37,570 nucleotides of DNA, taken from NCBI GenBank assembly GCA_028876525.1, contig JAGWRI010000042.1:1-37570 (forward strand), read 5' to 3'. The DNA comes from Gemmatimonadota bacterium (GTDB lineage Bacteria > Gemmatimonadota > Gemmatimonadetes > Gemmatimonadales > Gemmatimonadaceae). The notes beneath the pieces are model-generated. The model saw nothing but the letters and a program-made list of their open reading frames with translations, searched no databases and was not told where the DNA came from. The position numbers and the translations under genes are program-made. Shown here in pieces: positions 7,064-15,896 of this stretch. The number at the start of each line of letters is the position of its first letter. Within the stretch, counting starts at the first letter, position 1.

Positions 7064-9138
7064 GCGACGCTCGTGATGCGCTCGGTGAGGTCACTCAGGT
7101 AGCCGCCCACCGAGCGCAGCTCCTGGATGGCGCCCTCGAGTTCGCGCAGCGCGTCGGCCTGCTCCTTGGCCGAGGCGGTCACGTTCTCGGCGCCGGCGCG
7201 GTTGCGCTGGGAGATGGCGGCGATGCGGGCCACGCGCTCGCGCAGCTTGCCGAACTCCAGCTCCTGGTCGCGCGACGTCTGGGCGATGCGGTGGGCGGCG
7301 GCGGCGGCGCCCGCGGTGGCGGCCACGATGAGGTCGAGCGCGGCACGGGCCGATTCGGAGAGCGACTCGGCGTCGCTCACGATCGCCTGGCCGCGCCCCA
7401 TCTGGAGCGCCACGCGCCGCATCTGCTCCTCGAAGCCGAGCAGCACGTCGCTCGCTTCGTCCGCCGCCCCCGCGCTCTGCTCGGCGAGCTTGCGCACCTC
7501 GTCGGCCACGACGGCGAACCCCTGCCCCTGCTCGCCGGCGCGCGCCGCCTCGATGGCGGCGTTGAGGGCGAGCAGGTTCGTCTGGTCGGCCAGCGAGCGG
7601 ATGACCGAGATGAATTCGGTGATCCGGCGGGCGCCCTGGGCCAGCACCTCGACCTGCCCCGCGCTCTCGCCCACGAACCCCTTGGCGTTCACCAGCCGCT
7701 CGATCGCGGTGGCGATCGTGAGCTGGTGCTCGCCGGCGATCTCGGTGGCGCGCTGGCTCGCCTCGGCGGCCTCGGTGCCGTCGCGCGCCACGGCGGCCGT
7801 GGCGTCGTGCATCGACGTCGTGGCGGCGAGGCTGCGGTCGATCTGGTCGCTCTCCTCGACCACGCCGCGGCCCATGTCGGTGATCGTGCGCGCCACCGTC
7901 TCGCCCCCCGAGCGCAGCGCGCGCGCCGAGTCGGTGAGGGTGTCCAGCTGCGAGCTGACGCGCGTCATCGCGTCGAGCAGCGGCTGGCGCAGGTTGTGAA
8001 TGTGGAGCGTGGTGGCGAGCTGGTTGGCGAACCGCCGGATGAGGCCCACTTCCTTGAGCGAATACGCCCCGCGCTTGTGGTGCTCCAGCTCGAGCAGGCC
8101 GACGTTGCGGTCGCCGAACCGGAGCGGAATGACGGCCAGGCTCTCGACGTGCGGGCGGACGCGGTCCAGGCGCTGGTCATGCTCGGCGTCCTCGACCACG
8201 ATCGGCTGCCCGGTGGCCAGGGCCTCGCGGCGCAGCCACTGGGTGGCGTCGTGGTCCCGCACCCCGCGGGCCTCGCCGTCGCCGCTGTGGCTCCAGACCA
8301 GGGTCAGCCCGTCGCTGTCCAGGCGGAAGATCGTGAACGCGCGCCAGTCCACGAGGCGGTGGGCCAGCGCCACGATGCGCCGGAAGGCGTCGCTCAGGCT
8401 CACGTCGGACGACACCACCTGCTCCATGGCGAGGATCTTGTTCAGCTCCTCGGCGGCCACCGCTTCCTCGAGGATGCGCTTGAGCAGGAGCCCGGCCAGC
8501 CCGAGCACGAGCCCCACCAGCGCCCAACCCGCGGGACCCAGTTGATCCACCGCGATGAGCACGAGCGCCACGGTCACGGCCGACGCCCCGAAGCCGATCA
8601 CCTCGTAGCGGAGGATGAGCGACTTCTCCTCCTCCAACAGCTTGTCGCGGAACAGCAGCGTGAAGTACAGGAGCCCGCGGCTGAACAGGAAGTACACGAA
8701 GACGAACAGCGCCAGCGGCGGGATGCTGTCGGCGGTGAGGCCGGCCCCCGGCGTCGTGGTCAGGAGCGACGCCCAGGCATAGATGCCCACGGCCGCGAGC
8801 AGCGCCAGCGCCTCCCGTCCGCCGTTGATCCACGCCGACTCGAGCGGCTTGCGGAGCAGGACGCGGTCGGGAAGGGCGACGCCGGCGTACACGGCAAGCG
8901 CCGTGGCCGGAGCGCCGATGATGACGGCCCCCGCCACCGCCGGCACGCCGATCAGGTTCAGCGCCCCGTACTTCGTGAGCGGAATCTGATAGACGCGGAG
9001 CACGGCCACGGTGAGGAACACGATGGCGATGCCGTAGCGTTGACCCATCCATCGGTGGTCCAGGGCCACGGCGCCGGCCAGGGCGAGCATGCCCAGCGTG
9101 CCGACGGTCCGTGCGTAGACCCGGAGAAAGAACTGCAC
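7060..9138 (-). CDS. Membrane sensor with GAF and methyl-accepting chemotaxis signalling domains
   Basis: The 692-residue protein begins with a block of about six or seven hydrophobic helices (residues 10-225) with short loops, so there is no large periplasmic ligand domain. A cytosolic GAF domain follows at about 245-375 ([25 protein letters not shown] through [12 protein letters not shown]). The C-terminal half is a long coiled coil containing the chemoreceptor hairpin tip (about 515-560): [20 protein letters not shown] then [16 protein letters not shown]. No HAMP domain is evident. The start is a GTG one base after the trpA stop, and the end overlaps folB. No cheA, cheW, cheR or cheB lies in the window, so the partner kinase is unknown. 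It could be an energy or redox sensor or act in a non-motility Che-like pathway. Confidence 0.87.
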   Translation of the reverse strand: MQFFLRVYARTVGTLGMLALAGAVALDHRWMGQRYGIAIVFLTVAVLRVYQIPLTKYGALNLIGVPAVAGAVIIGAPATALAVYAGVALPDRVLLRKPLESAWINGGREALALLAAVGIYAWASLLTTTPGAGLTADSIPPLALFVFVYFLFSRGLLYFTLLFRDKLLEEEKSLILRYEVIGFGASAVTVALVLIAVDQLGPAGWALVGLVLGLAGLLLKRILEEAVAAEELNKILAMEQVVSSDVSLSDAFRRIVALAHRLVDWRAFTIFRLDSDGLTLVWSHSGDGEARGVRDHDATQWLRREALATGQPIVVEDAEHDQRLDRVRPHVESLAVIPLRFGDRNVGLLELEHHKRGAYSLKEVGLIRRFANQLATTLHIHNLRQPLLDAMTRVSSQLDTLTDSARALRSGGETVARTITDMGRGVVEESDQIDRSLAATTSMHDATAAVARDGTEAAEASQRATEIAGEHQLTIATAIERLVNAKGFVGESAGQVEVLAQGARRITEFISVIRSLADQTNLLALNAAIEAARAGEQGQGFAVVADEVRKLAEQSAGAADEASDVLLGFEEQMRRVALQMGRGQAIVSDAESLSESARAALDLIVAATAGAAAAAHRIAQTSRDQELEFGKLRERVARIAAISQRNRAGAENVTASAKEQADALRELEGAIQELRSVGGYLSDLTERITSVA

Positions 9139-9139
9139 G

Positions 9140-9931
9140 CTACACCGTGTCGATGGCGGCCCGCAGCGACCGGGTGAGGGCGACGGCCGCGTCGACGCTC
9201 TCGCCGGCGGCGCGCACGATGGCGCTTCCCACGACCACGCCGTCGGCCAGCCGGGCCACGGCCCGCGCCTGCTCGGGGCCGGTCACGCCGAATCCCACGC
9301 AGATCGGCAGCGCCGTCACGCCGCGCAGGCGCTGCACCGTATCGGGGAGTTCGACCGGCAGGTCGGCCCGCATGCCGGTCACGCCGAGCCGGCTGATGAG
9401 GTACACGAATCCGCTGCCGTGCGTGGCGATCTCGCGCATCCGCGCCGCCGGCGTGGTCGGCGCCACGAGGCGGATGAACGCCAGCGGGCCCTCGCCGAAC
9501 CAGCGTTCGCGCTCGGGGTCGGCGCCCACCGGAAGGTCGGTGACCAGCACCCCGTGCGCGCCGGCGTCGGCGGCCCGCGCCAGGGCGTCGGGCCCCGCGG
9601 CGAGGAGCGGATTGAGATAGCTGAACAGGACGACCGGCGGCGCGACGCGCGCCCGGTGGACGAGGTCGAGCACCGTGTCGAACGTGACCCCATGGGCCAG
9701 CGCGGCCTGGGAACTGGCCTGGATCACGGGCCCGTCGGCCAGCGGATCGGAGAACGGCACGCCGACCTCGATCACGTCGGCGCCGGCGTCGGCCAGGCCC
9801 TGCAGCAGGGCCACCGACCGCTCGGGATCGGGGTGACCGGCCGTCACGTACGGGACGAGGGCCTTGCGGCCGGCGGCGCGGAGCGCGGCGAACCGCGCCC
9901 CGACGGCTTCAGACGAAATAGTCGCCGACAC
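9140..9931 (-). CDS. trpA: Tryptophan synthase alpha subunit
   Basis: Converts indole-3-glycerol phosphate to indole and glyceraldehyde-3-phosphate; the indole is channelled to TrpB. The 263-residue TIM barrel has the expected length. Catalytic E55 lies in [13 protein letters not shown] and D66 in [19 protein letters not shown] and the phosphate-binding [10 protein letters not shown] and [10 protein letters not shown] segments are intact. The start is taken as the GTG at 9931, which overlaps the end of the HD-GYP gene by 23 bases. The fold needs residues from about [13 protein letters not shown], so small shifts are possible. trpA is separated from trpB by two signalling-type genes but lies on the same strand with continuous overlaps. 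Confidence 0.96.
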   Translation of the reverse strand: MSATISSEAVGARFAALRAAGRKALVPYVTAGHPDPERSVALLQGLADAGADVIEVGVPFSDPLADGPVIQASSQAALAHGVTFDTVLDLVHRARVAPPVVLFSYLNPLLAAGPDALARAADAGAHGVLVTDLPVGADPERERWFGEGPLAFIRLVAPTTPAARMREIATHGSGFVYLISRLGVTGMRADLPVELPDTVQRLRGVTALPICVGFGVTGPEQARAVARLADGVVVGSAIVRAAGESVDAAVALTRSLRAAIDTV

Positions 9932-11429
9932 GGATTCCGTACCGCTCCGGGTTCTCGGTCTTGATGATCGTGCGGCGGAAGCTGCCCGCCTCGTCGCGAT
10001 CGGCCAGGTCGATCAGCTCGCCCGGATGGACGAGGTTGCCCATGGCGTCGCTGATCACGCGCACGATGGGCCGCGACAGCATGTCCTGCAGCGGGTTCAC
10101 GGCGTGCACGATGCCAAGCTCGAAGGTGTCGAGCACGACCAGCGTGCCCACGGGGTAGATGCCGGTGAGGTTGACGAACGCCTTGACGAGCACCGGGTCC
10201 ATGCCGCGGCGCGGGTTGTCGCGCATTTCCTGCATCACGAGCGCCGGGTTCATGGGCGTCGTCTGGTACGAGCGGCGCGACGTCGCGGCGTCGAAGCCGT
10301 CGGCGACGGCGACGATCTTGCTGTACATGCTCATCTTGCGCGGCCGGATCGGACGTGGGTACCCCGTCAGATCGGTCTTCATGTGGTGTTCCATCGCCAC
10401 GACCATCGCGCGGTACGGGAACTCCTGCTGCCCGCGAAGCTGGAACAGCGTCAGCACGCCGAGCCACGGATGGGCCGCGATCAGCCGCCATTCGTCGTCG
10501 GTGAGGCCGCCCGACTTGTTGAGCACTTCGGTCGGCACGCGCTGCTTGCCGATGTCGTGGAACAGCGCCGCCAGGCCGAGATCGTAGAGCTGCAGCTTGT
10601 TGAGGCCGAGCCGCCGGCCGATCGCGACCGAGAAGATGCACACGTTCACGCTGTGGGTGAACGTGTACTCGTCGTAGTCGCGGATCGTGGTCAGTCCGAT
10701 GAGCGAGGTCTCCTCGTTCAGGATCTGATCCACGATTCCCTGCACCACGCGCTTCACCTTCTTGATGTTCGGCGTCTTGCCCATGCGGACCGACGTCATC
10801 AGATCCTTGGCCACGACCACCGACTGCGAGTAGGTCCGCTTGGCGCGCTCCTTGGCCTTCTCCACGTCGCCGCTGGCCTGCTGCGTGGGCGGCCCGAGCG
10901 TGATCCGCGTGACGCCCGCGCCCTCGAGCTTGGCCGACAGCTTCTCCAGCCGCTCGTCGATCGACCCCTGCGGGGCGCCATGCAGGAGCGACAGCAGGAT
11001 CATCCAGTCGCGCGCCGCCGCCCCTTCGTGCACCTGCACCGAACCCACGCCGTTGGTGCGGAAGATGGTCAGGAGGTGACTGAAGCTGGCGTAGTTGTCG
11101 AGATCGATCCGGAGCCGCGTCGTATTGATGAAGATGAACTCTCCGGACGCGCGGACCTGCAGCTCCGACTCGGCCTCGAGCATCTCGAGCGCCCGCGCCG
11201 CGAGCTCGGCCAGCGACTTCTGCACCGCCGCGTTCTCCACCGGGTAGAGCTTCATGGCGCGCAGCGCGGCGTACAGGTCGCGCACGAGCTCGCGTCCCGC
11301 GCGGCGGACGAACGAATCGTCGCCCCGGTCGCTGTCGCCGGCCGCCGATACCTGCATCGTGGCCCGCGCCAGGGTCTGCGTGGAGCGGACCCCCGCGGCC
11401 GGCGTCGGGCGCGGTTCGTCGGGCGTCAT
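9909..11429 (-). CDS. HD-GYP domain protein with a LYP-type N-terminal module
   Basis: The 506-residue soluble protein has an HD-GYP fold at about 240-430. Metal ligands include H259 (TFTHSVNV), H291-D292 (LFHDIGKQRVP), H320 (AAHPWLG) and H348-H349, with GYP at 356-358 and a later VADGFDAATS block. HD-GYP domains usually hydrolyse cyclic di-GMP. Here the canonical HHE-x2-DGxGYP is changed to HHM-x2-DLTGYP, so activity is uncertain. Residues about 52-150 form a module starting RAMKLYPVENAAVQKS that resembles the N-terminus of the neighbouring HEAT protein. The C-terminal tail (about 430-506) resembles the beta-rich tails seen after some HD-GYP domains. The ATG overlaps the HEAT gene stop (ATGA, 11426-11429). 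Confidence 0.88.
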   Translation of the reverse strand: MTPDEPRPTPAAGVRSTQTLARATMQVSAAGDSDRGDDSFVRRAGRELVRDLYAALRAMKLYPVENAAVQKSLAELAARALEMLEAESELQVRASGEFIFINTTRLRIDLDNYASFSHLLTIFRTNGVGSVQVHEGAAARDWMILLSLLHGAPQGSIDERLEKLSAKLEGAGVTRITLGPPTQQASGDVEKAKERAKRTYSQSVVVAKDLMTSVRMGKTPNIKKVKRVVQGIVDQILNEETSLIGLTTIRDYDEYTFTHSVNVCIFSVAIGRRLGLNKLQLYDLGLAALFHDIGKQRVPTEVLNKSGGLTDDEWRLIAAHPWLGVLTLFQLRGQQEFPYRAMVVAMEHHMKTDLTGYPRPIRPRKMSMYSKIVAVADGFDAATSRRSYQTTPMNPALVMQEMRDNPRRGMDPVLVKAFVNLTGIYPVGTLVVLDTFELGIVHAVNPLQDMLSRPIVRVISDAMGNLVHPGELIDLADRDEAGSFRRTIIKTENPERYGIRVGDYFV

Positions 11430-13147
11430 GCCGAGCCTCCGCGAAGCGCCTTGTTCACCGCATTGCGCACCACCACGTCCTTTTCCGACGAGGCGCGGCG
11501 CAGCGCCTGCTGCGCGGCATCGGTCCCCACGCGCCCCAGCGCCATCGCCGCGCAGGCCCGCACCTCGGCGTCCTCGCGGCGGCCCAGGAATCCCTTGCCG
11601 TTCAGGATCCCGTCCAGAAACGGCACCGCCGAGTCACCGCTCAGCATGCCGTAGGCCTCGAAGAACGCCACCCGCTCGGTCAGGTCGGCCTCGCGGATCT
11701 CCTTTCCCTTCACCGCCGCTTCGATGCGCCCCTGCACCGGACGGTAGCCGCGCGTGGCGAGCAGCCGCACCGCGGCCACGCGCGTGTCGCGGTCGCCGTT
11801 GGCCACCCAGGGTTCGAGCGCCTGCAGCGCGCCCGCCGACCCGATCTCGCCCAGCGCCTGCACGCACGCCAGCCGCAGCTCGGCATCGGCGCTGCCCATC
11901 ACCCGGCCAATGGCCGCCACGCCGGCCTGGATCTTGAGCGCGCCGCACCGCCGCACCGCCTCCATCACCACCGCGCGGTCTTCGGACTGGATGAGCTTCA
12001 CCAGCTCCGTGGTGTTCGCCGCGGTGAGCCGCGCCGCCGCCTGCTCCAGCATCGGCCGCAGGCGCTGGTTCTGCAGCCGCCCGAGCCAGGAGAAGATCGG
12101 CCCCAGCGCGTCAGCCCGGAGCTGTTCGAACAGCTCCGTCAGCTCCTCCTGCGGCGGCAGCTCCGTGCTCTCGTCCAGCGCCTGGAGCAGCTGGCCAAGC
12201 GGCTCGGGCTGGCTCAGCCGCGCCGGCACCTGACCCACCCGGTCCCGCTGCTCGGGCGTGACTTCCTTTCCCCGCGTCGCCGCCACCTGCGACTCGCGCA
12301 GCAGGTATGCCACCGTGCGCAGATGCCCGCCGGCCAGCATGTACAGCATCAGCGTCTCGATGAGATCGCTCACCTCCGCGCGCACCTCGCCATCGGCCTG
12401 CGCCTCGAAGATGTCGAACAGCGTCGCCGCCACGACCTGCCGCAGATCCGCCGCGTACTCGCGGCCGATCTCGCTCTGCAGGTAGTCGATCTCCTTCTCG
12501 TCCAGGAAATAGAGCGTCGAGTCGAAATCGGCGAGATTCACCACCCCCGGCCGCGACTCCTCGGTCTCGTCGTCCGCGCCGCCGCCGGCGTTGGCCTGCC
12601 GCACTTCCTCGGGGGACATCGGGCGGGGCGGCGGACCGCCGTCCTCGACCGGCGACGCCGGCTCCAGCCCCAGGTCGACGTACCGATACCGCAGGTTGAC
12701 GAAATCCTGCTCCCACAGCATGGCGAGCAGATCGTCGTCGTCCGGCGACGCCTTGCGTCCGCGCTGGATGATGCCGAGCAGCGGCAGCAGCTCCTCCTGC
12801 TCGATGCCCTTGACGAGGGTCACCTCGCGCACCCCATCCTTGTAGAACAGCCAGGGCAGACTGTCGCCGGACTTCGTGCTCTCGTGCAGCACCGAGTGCC
12901 CATACCACAGAACGTCGGTTTCCGTGAACGTCAGCGCCAGCTCGTCGGTTTCCTGCCACACCGGCGAGAAGGCCGCCCGCACGTTGTCGATGGACGACTT
13001 GTAGATCGGGTTGTTCGGCAGGTACAGCTGATGGGCCCGGACCGCCTTGAGCAGCGACCGCAACAACTCCTCGACGGGAGCGCTGGGGAACGGAAGTTCA
13101 GGCAGCTCCGCCTGTTCGGTCTCGTCCGGTGTCAGAGGCGCGGTCAC
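11426..13147 (-). CDS. HEAT-repeat protein with a LYP-type N-terminal module
   Basis: The 573-residue soluble protein has no signal peptide or membrane segment. Residues about 32-127 form an N-terminal module ([21 protein letters not shown] through [14 protein letters not shown]) like that of the downstream HD-GYP protein. The middle (about 165-390) is acidic and helical, with a [16 protein letters not shown] stretch. The C-terminus (about 400-570) is a set of HEAT-like helical repeats, for example [20 protein letters not shown] and [19 protein letters not shown], a typical protein-protein interaction surface. The start is a GTG at 13147 within the trpB stop (GTGA). The protein has no catalytic motif I can recognise. 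Its gene lies between trpB and the HD-GYP gene, suggesting the two products work together. Confidence 0.82.
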   Translation of the reverse strand: MTAPLTPDETEQAELPELPFPSAPVEELLRSLLKAVRAHQLYLPNNPIYKSSIDNVRAAFSPVWQETDELALTFTETDVLWYGHSVLHESTKSGDSLPWLFYKDGVREVTLVKGIEQEELLPLLGIIQRGRKASPDDDDLLAMLWEQDFVNLRYRYVDLGLEPASPVEDGGPPPRPMSPEEVRQANAGGGADDETEESRPGVVNLADFDSTLYFLDEKEIDYLQSEIGREYAADLRQVVAATLFDIFEAQADGEVRAEVSDLIETLMLYMLAGGHLRTVAYLLRESQVAATRGKEVTPEQRDRVGQVPARLSQPEPLGQLLQALDESTELPPQEELTELFEQLRADALGPIFSWLGRLQNQRLRPMLEQAAARLTAANTTELVKLIQSEDRAVVMEAVRRCGALKIQAGVAAIGRVMGSADAELRLACVQALGEIGSAGALQALEPWVANGDRDTRVAAVRLLATRGYRPVQGRIEAAVKGKEIREADLTERVAFFEAYGMLSGDSAVPFLDGILNGKGFLGRREDAEVRACAAMALGRVGTDAAQQALRRASSEKDVVVRNAVNKALRGGSA

Positions 13148-14331
13148 GTCCCCAAAATACCCATTTCCATCACTTGCGCCACATCCTTGTCGCCCCGTCC
13201 GCTCACGCAGAGCAGCACCGGGTCGTCGGAACGCCAGCGCCCGGCCTGGGCGGTGATCCAGGCCACCGCGTGCGCCGACTCGAGCGCCGGAATGACCCCC
13301 TCCAGCTGTGCCAGGGTCTCGAAACCGTGCAGCGCCTGGGCGTCGGTCACGGCCTCGTACATGGCCCGCCCCGAATCCTTCAGGAACGCATGCTCCGGGC
13401 CCACCCCCGGGTAGTCCAGGCCGGCCGAAACCGAGTGCGCCGGGTGGACCTGCCCGGCCGCGTCCTGCAGGAGATAGCTCATCGTCCCGTGCAGCACGCC
13501 GGGCGTGCCGCGGGCCAGCGACGCCGAGTGGCGGCCGGTGTCCAGCCCCTCCCCCGCCGCCTCCACCCCCACGAGCTCCACGTCGGCATCGCCCACGAAG
13601 GCGTGGAAGATCCCGATCGCGTTCGACCCGCCTCCCACGCAGGCCACCACCGTCTTCGGCAGCCGTCCGGTGCGGTCCAGCACCTGCTGCCGCGCCTCGC
13701 GCCCGATCACCGCCTGGAAGTCGCGCACCATGCGCGGATACGGAGCCGGCCCCACCACCGACCCGATGATGTAATGGCTCGTCCGGACGGTGGTCACCCA
13801 GTCGCGGATCGCCTCGGTCGTGGCGTCCTTCAGCGTGCGCGTGCCGCTGGACACCGGCACCACTTCGGCCCCCATCAGGCGCATCCGGTAGACGTTGAGG
13901 GCCTGCCGCCGCATGTCTTCCTCGCCCATGTACACCACGCACTCCAGGCCGAACCGCGCGCACACGGTGGCAGTGGCCACGCCGTGCTGCCCCGCCCCGG
14001 TCTCGGCGATGATCCGCTTCTTGCCCATGCGCATCGCCAGCAGGGCCTGCCCCACCGTGTTGTTGATCTTGTGGGCCCCGGTGTGGTTCAGGTCCTCGCG
14101 CTTCAATAGGACGCGGGCACCCACCAGCTGGGAATACCGCGGCGCCTCGCTCAGCGGCGACGGCCGTCCCACGTAATCGGCCAGGAGCCGGTCGAGCTCC
14201 GTCCGGAAGGCCACGTCCTCCATGGCCGTGTCGAACGCCGCCTCCAGCTCGTCCAGCGCCGGAATCAGGGTTTCGGGCACGTAGCGCCCGCCGAAAATGC
14301 CGAACCGTCCGCTCTCCCGCTGCACTGTCAT
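13144..14331 (-). CDS. trpB: Tryptophan synthase beta subunit
   Basis: PLP enzyme that condenses indole and serine to tryptophan. The 395-residue protein has the PLP lysine K88 in [12 protein letters not shown], the catalytic glutamate E110 in [11 protein letters not shown], and the phosphate-binding GGGSNAIG loop. The N-terminal [13 protein letters not shown] block and the [11 protein letters not shown] block are those of the main TrpB1 type. The ATG at 14331 overlaps the trpF stop (ATGA). A much longer open frame extends upstream but is antisense to nothing conserved, so the MTVQRESG start is preferred. The downstream HEAT gene is coupled by a GTGA overlap. Confidence 0.97.
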   Translation of the reverse strand: MTVQRESGRFGIFGGRYVPETLIPALDELEAAFDTAMEDVAFRTELDRLLADYVGRPSPLSEAPRYSQLVGARVLLKREDLNHTGAHKINNTVGQALLAMRMGKKRIIAETGAGQHGVATATVCARFGLECVVYMGEEDMRRQALNVYRMRLMGAEVVPVSSGTRTLKDATTEAIRDWVTTVRTSHYIIGSVVGPAPYPRMVRDFQAVIGREARQQVLDRTGRLPKTVVACVGGGSNAIGIFHAFVGDADVELVGVEAAGEGLDTGRHSASLARGTPGVLHGTMSYLLQDAAGQVHPAHSVSAGLDYPGVGPEHAFLKDSGRAMYEAVTDAQALHGFETLAQLEGVIPALESAHAVAWITAQAGRWRSDDPVLLCVSGRGDKDVAQVMEMGILGT

Positions 14332-14990
14332 CGCGCTTCCTCGACGCTCCGCACCGCATCGCGGAATGCGCGCATGCGGCCGGGATCCTTGATGCCAACG
14401 GTTGACTCGATGCCCGACGACACGTCCACCACGTCGGGGGCCAGCGCGCGGATCGCGTCCGCCACGTTCTCGGGCCGGAGCCCCCCGGCCAGGACCAGCC
14501 GCGCCCCCCGGGCTCGTACCGGCGCCAGCGCCGCGGCCAGTCCGCGCCACGGAAGCGTCGTTCCGGTTCCCCCCAACGCGCCCTCGACCTTGGCGTCCAG
14601 CACCACGGCGTCGGCGACCGCGAACAATTCCCCGGCCATGGCCGGAAGTTCCGTGCCCTGTACGCGCAGGGCCGCCCAGATCACGCCCTTCCAACTCTCG
14701 CGCAGGGCACGGACGTCACGCGGCGACGGGTCGCCGTGCAGCTGCACCACGCCAAGGCCCAGCGCCGACGCGCGCCGCGCGAGCTCCGGCGCCGGATCGG
14801 CGCCGAAGACGCCGGCCCCTGTCACGCCGGCGGGGAGGGCGGCCAGGATCGCCGCCGCCGACGCGTCGTCCTGCCGGCGCGGGCCGCCGGCGAACACCAC
14901 GCCCACGTACGCGGCACCGAGTTCGGCCGCCATCCGGGCGTCGGCGGGGCGCGTCATGCCGCAGAACTTGATCTCAGGCACGCACCCCAT
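14328..14990 (-). CDS. trpF: Phosphoribosylanthranilate isomerase
   Basis: Amadori isomerase that converts N-(5'-phosphoribosyl)anthranilate to CdRP in tryptophan synthesis. The 220-residue TIM barrel has the active-site Cys in [20 protein letters not shown] in the middle, the catalytic Asp in [20 protein letters not shown], and the closing VSSGIES segment. The ATG at 14990 overlaps trpC by 17 bases. A GTG at 14981 (VPEIKF) would overlap by 8 bases and is an equally plausible start. It lies between trpC and trpB in the usual order and is coupled to both. Confidence 0.95.
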   Translation of the reverse strand: MGCVPEIKFCGMTRPADARMAAELGAAYVGVVFAGGPRRQDDASAAAILAALPAGVTGAGVFGADPAPELARRASALGLGVVQLHGDPSPRDVRALRESWKGVIWAALRVQGTELPAMAGELFAVADAVVLDAKVEGALGGTGTTLPWRGLAAALAPVRARGARLVLAGGLRPENVADAIRALAPDVVDVSSGIESTVGIKDPGRMRAFRDAVRSVEEAR

Positions 14991-15804
14991 CCCGCCGCGC
15001 CACGCCGGCCAGCGCGCGCACCGCCGCCGCGGGGGTGCCCGAGCTCGACAGCGCCGACCCGACCAGCACCGCGTCGGCCCCGAACGCCGCGGCGCGCTCG
15101 ACGTCCGATGGGGCCGAAACCCCGCTTTCCCACACGGCGACCATGGCGCGCGGGATGCGCGCCACCAGCCGCTCCGGCACGGCGGGGTCGACCTCGAGCG
15201 TCTCGAGGTCGCGCGAATTCACCCCGATCACGTCGGCCCCGGCGTCGAGCGCCCGGGCCAGCTCGTCGTCCGAATGCACCTCGACCAGCGTCTCGAGCCC
15301 GATCCGGCGGGCATAGGCGGTGAGCCGCAGGAGGTCGCCGGGCGGCAGCGCGCGAACGATCAGCAGTGCCGCCGCGGCGCCCAGGGCACGGGCCTCGACC
15401 AGCTGGATCTCGTCGATGTGGAAATCCTTCTTCAGCACGGGGACCCGGGCCCCGACCCGCTGCCGCACTGCCGTCAGGTCGGCGGGCGAGCCGCCGAAGT
15501 GCGCCGGCTCCGTGAGCACCGAGATGGCCGCCGCGCCGCCGGTGGCATAGGCGTCGGCCTGGGCCGGCGCGTCCATCGCGGCGTTTATGGCGCCCCTGGA
15601 CGGGGAGCGGCGCTTCACCTCGGCGATGACCCGGACCGAGGCCCCCCGGAGCGCAGCCCCGAACGCCGGGGGCGCGCTCAGACCGGCCAGGGCAGACTCC
15701 AGCTCACCGCGCCTGGCATGCAACGCGAGCACCCGTTGCGTCGTCTGTTCAACGATCGCTCCCAGGGTGCCGCCAGGCGGGGACCATGCCGAGTGTCCTT
15801 GCAC
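14974..15804 (-). CDS. trpC: Indole-3-glycerol phosphate synthase
   Basis: Decarboxylating ring closure of CdRP to indole-3-glycerol phosphate. The protein is about 276 residues from the chosen start. Catalytic lysines lie in VIAEVKRRSPSRG and PVLKKDFHID, and GVNSRDLETLEV and WESGVSAPSDV are also present. I place the start at the GTG at 15804 because an AGGA lies 6 bases upstream and the family's N-terminal helix (LGAIVEQTTQRV) begins shortly after. A farther ATG at 15873 would put the lexA control region inside the coding sequence. It is the first gene of the long trp-containing run. No convincing minus-strand promoter could be picked in the 92 bases shared with lexA. Confidence 0.93.
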   Translation of the reverse strand: MQGHSAWSPPGGTLGAIVEQTTQRVLALHARRGELESALAGLSAPPAFGAALRGASVRVIAEVKRRSPSRGAINAAMDAPAQADAYATGGAAAISVLTEPAHFGGSPADLTAVRQRVGARVPVLKKDFHIDEIQLVEARALGAAAALLIVRALPPGDLLRLTAYARRIGLETLVEVHSDDELARALDAGADVIGVNSRDLETLEVDPAVPERLVARIPRAMVAVWESGVSAPSDVERAAAFGADAVLVGSALSSSGTPAAAVRALAGVARRDGVRA

Positions 15805-15827
15805 TTCGGTTCCTGTTCGGTTAAGCT
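15799..15827 (+). promoter_or_regulatory. lexA promoter with overlapping direct repeats
   Basis: The -35 is TTGCAC (15799-15804), the spacer 17 bases and the -10 TAAGCT (15822-15827). The -35 overlaps the trpC start codon on the other strand. The sequence TTCGGT occurs three times (15805-15810, 15816-15821, 15831-15836). Two copies are extended to TGTTCGGT, flanking the -10, 15 bases apart. These direct repeats are candidates for LexA operator half-sites because lexA is normally autoregulated. Confidence 0.6.
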
Positions 15828-15849
15828 GTGTTCGGTGGGTATTCGGGAC

Positions 15850-15869
15850 GGGGCGCCGAACGGCGCCCC
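15850..15869. promoter_or_regulatory. Perfect 9+9 inverted repeat in the lexA leader
   Basis: The arms GGGGCGCCG (15850-15858) and CGGCGCCCC (15861-15869) are separated by AA. The repeat lies downstream of the predicted lexA transcription start and 27 bases before the ATG, and upstream of trpC on the other strand. It may be an operator acting on both divergent genes or an mRNA hairpin. No T-rich tail follows it on either strand, so a classical terminator is unlikely. Confidence 0.5.
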
Positions 15870-15896
15870 GCACTTCCGTCCAACGGGGTTCGCCGC

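Noticed and set aside
15805-15873. Upstream ATG at 15873 for trpC
   Set aside because: It would encode about 23 non-conserved residues across the lexA control region; the GTG at 15804 has an AGGA at good spacing.
15828-15896. GTG start at 15828 for lexA
   Set aside because: It directly abuts the -10, upstream of the expected transcription start; the family N-terminus matches the ATG at 15897.
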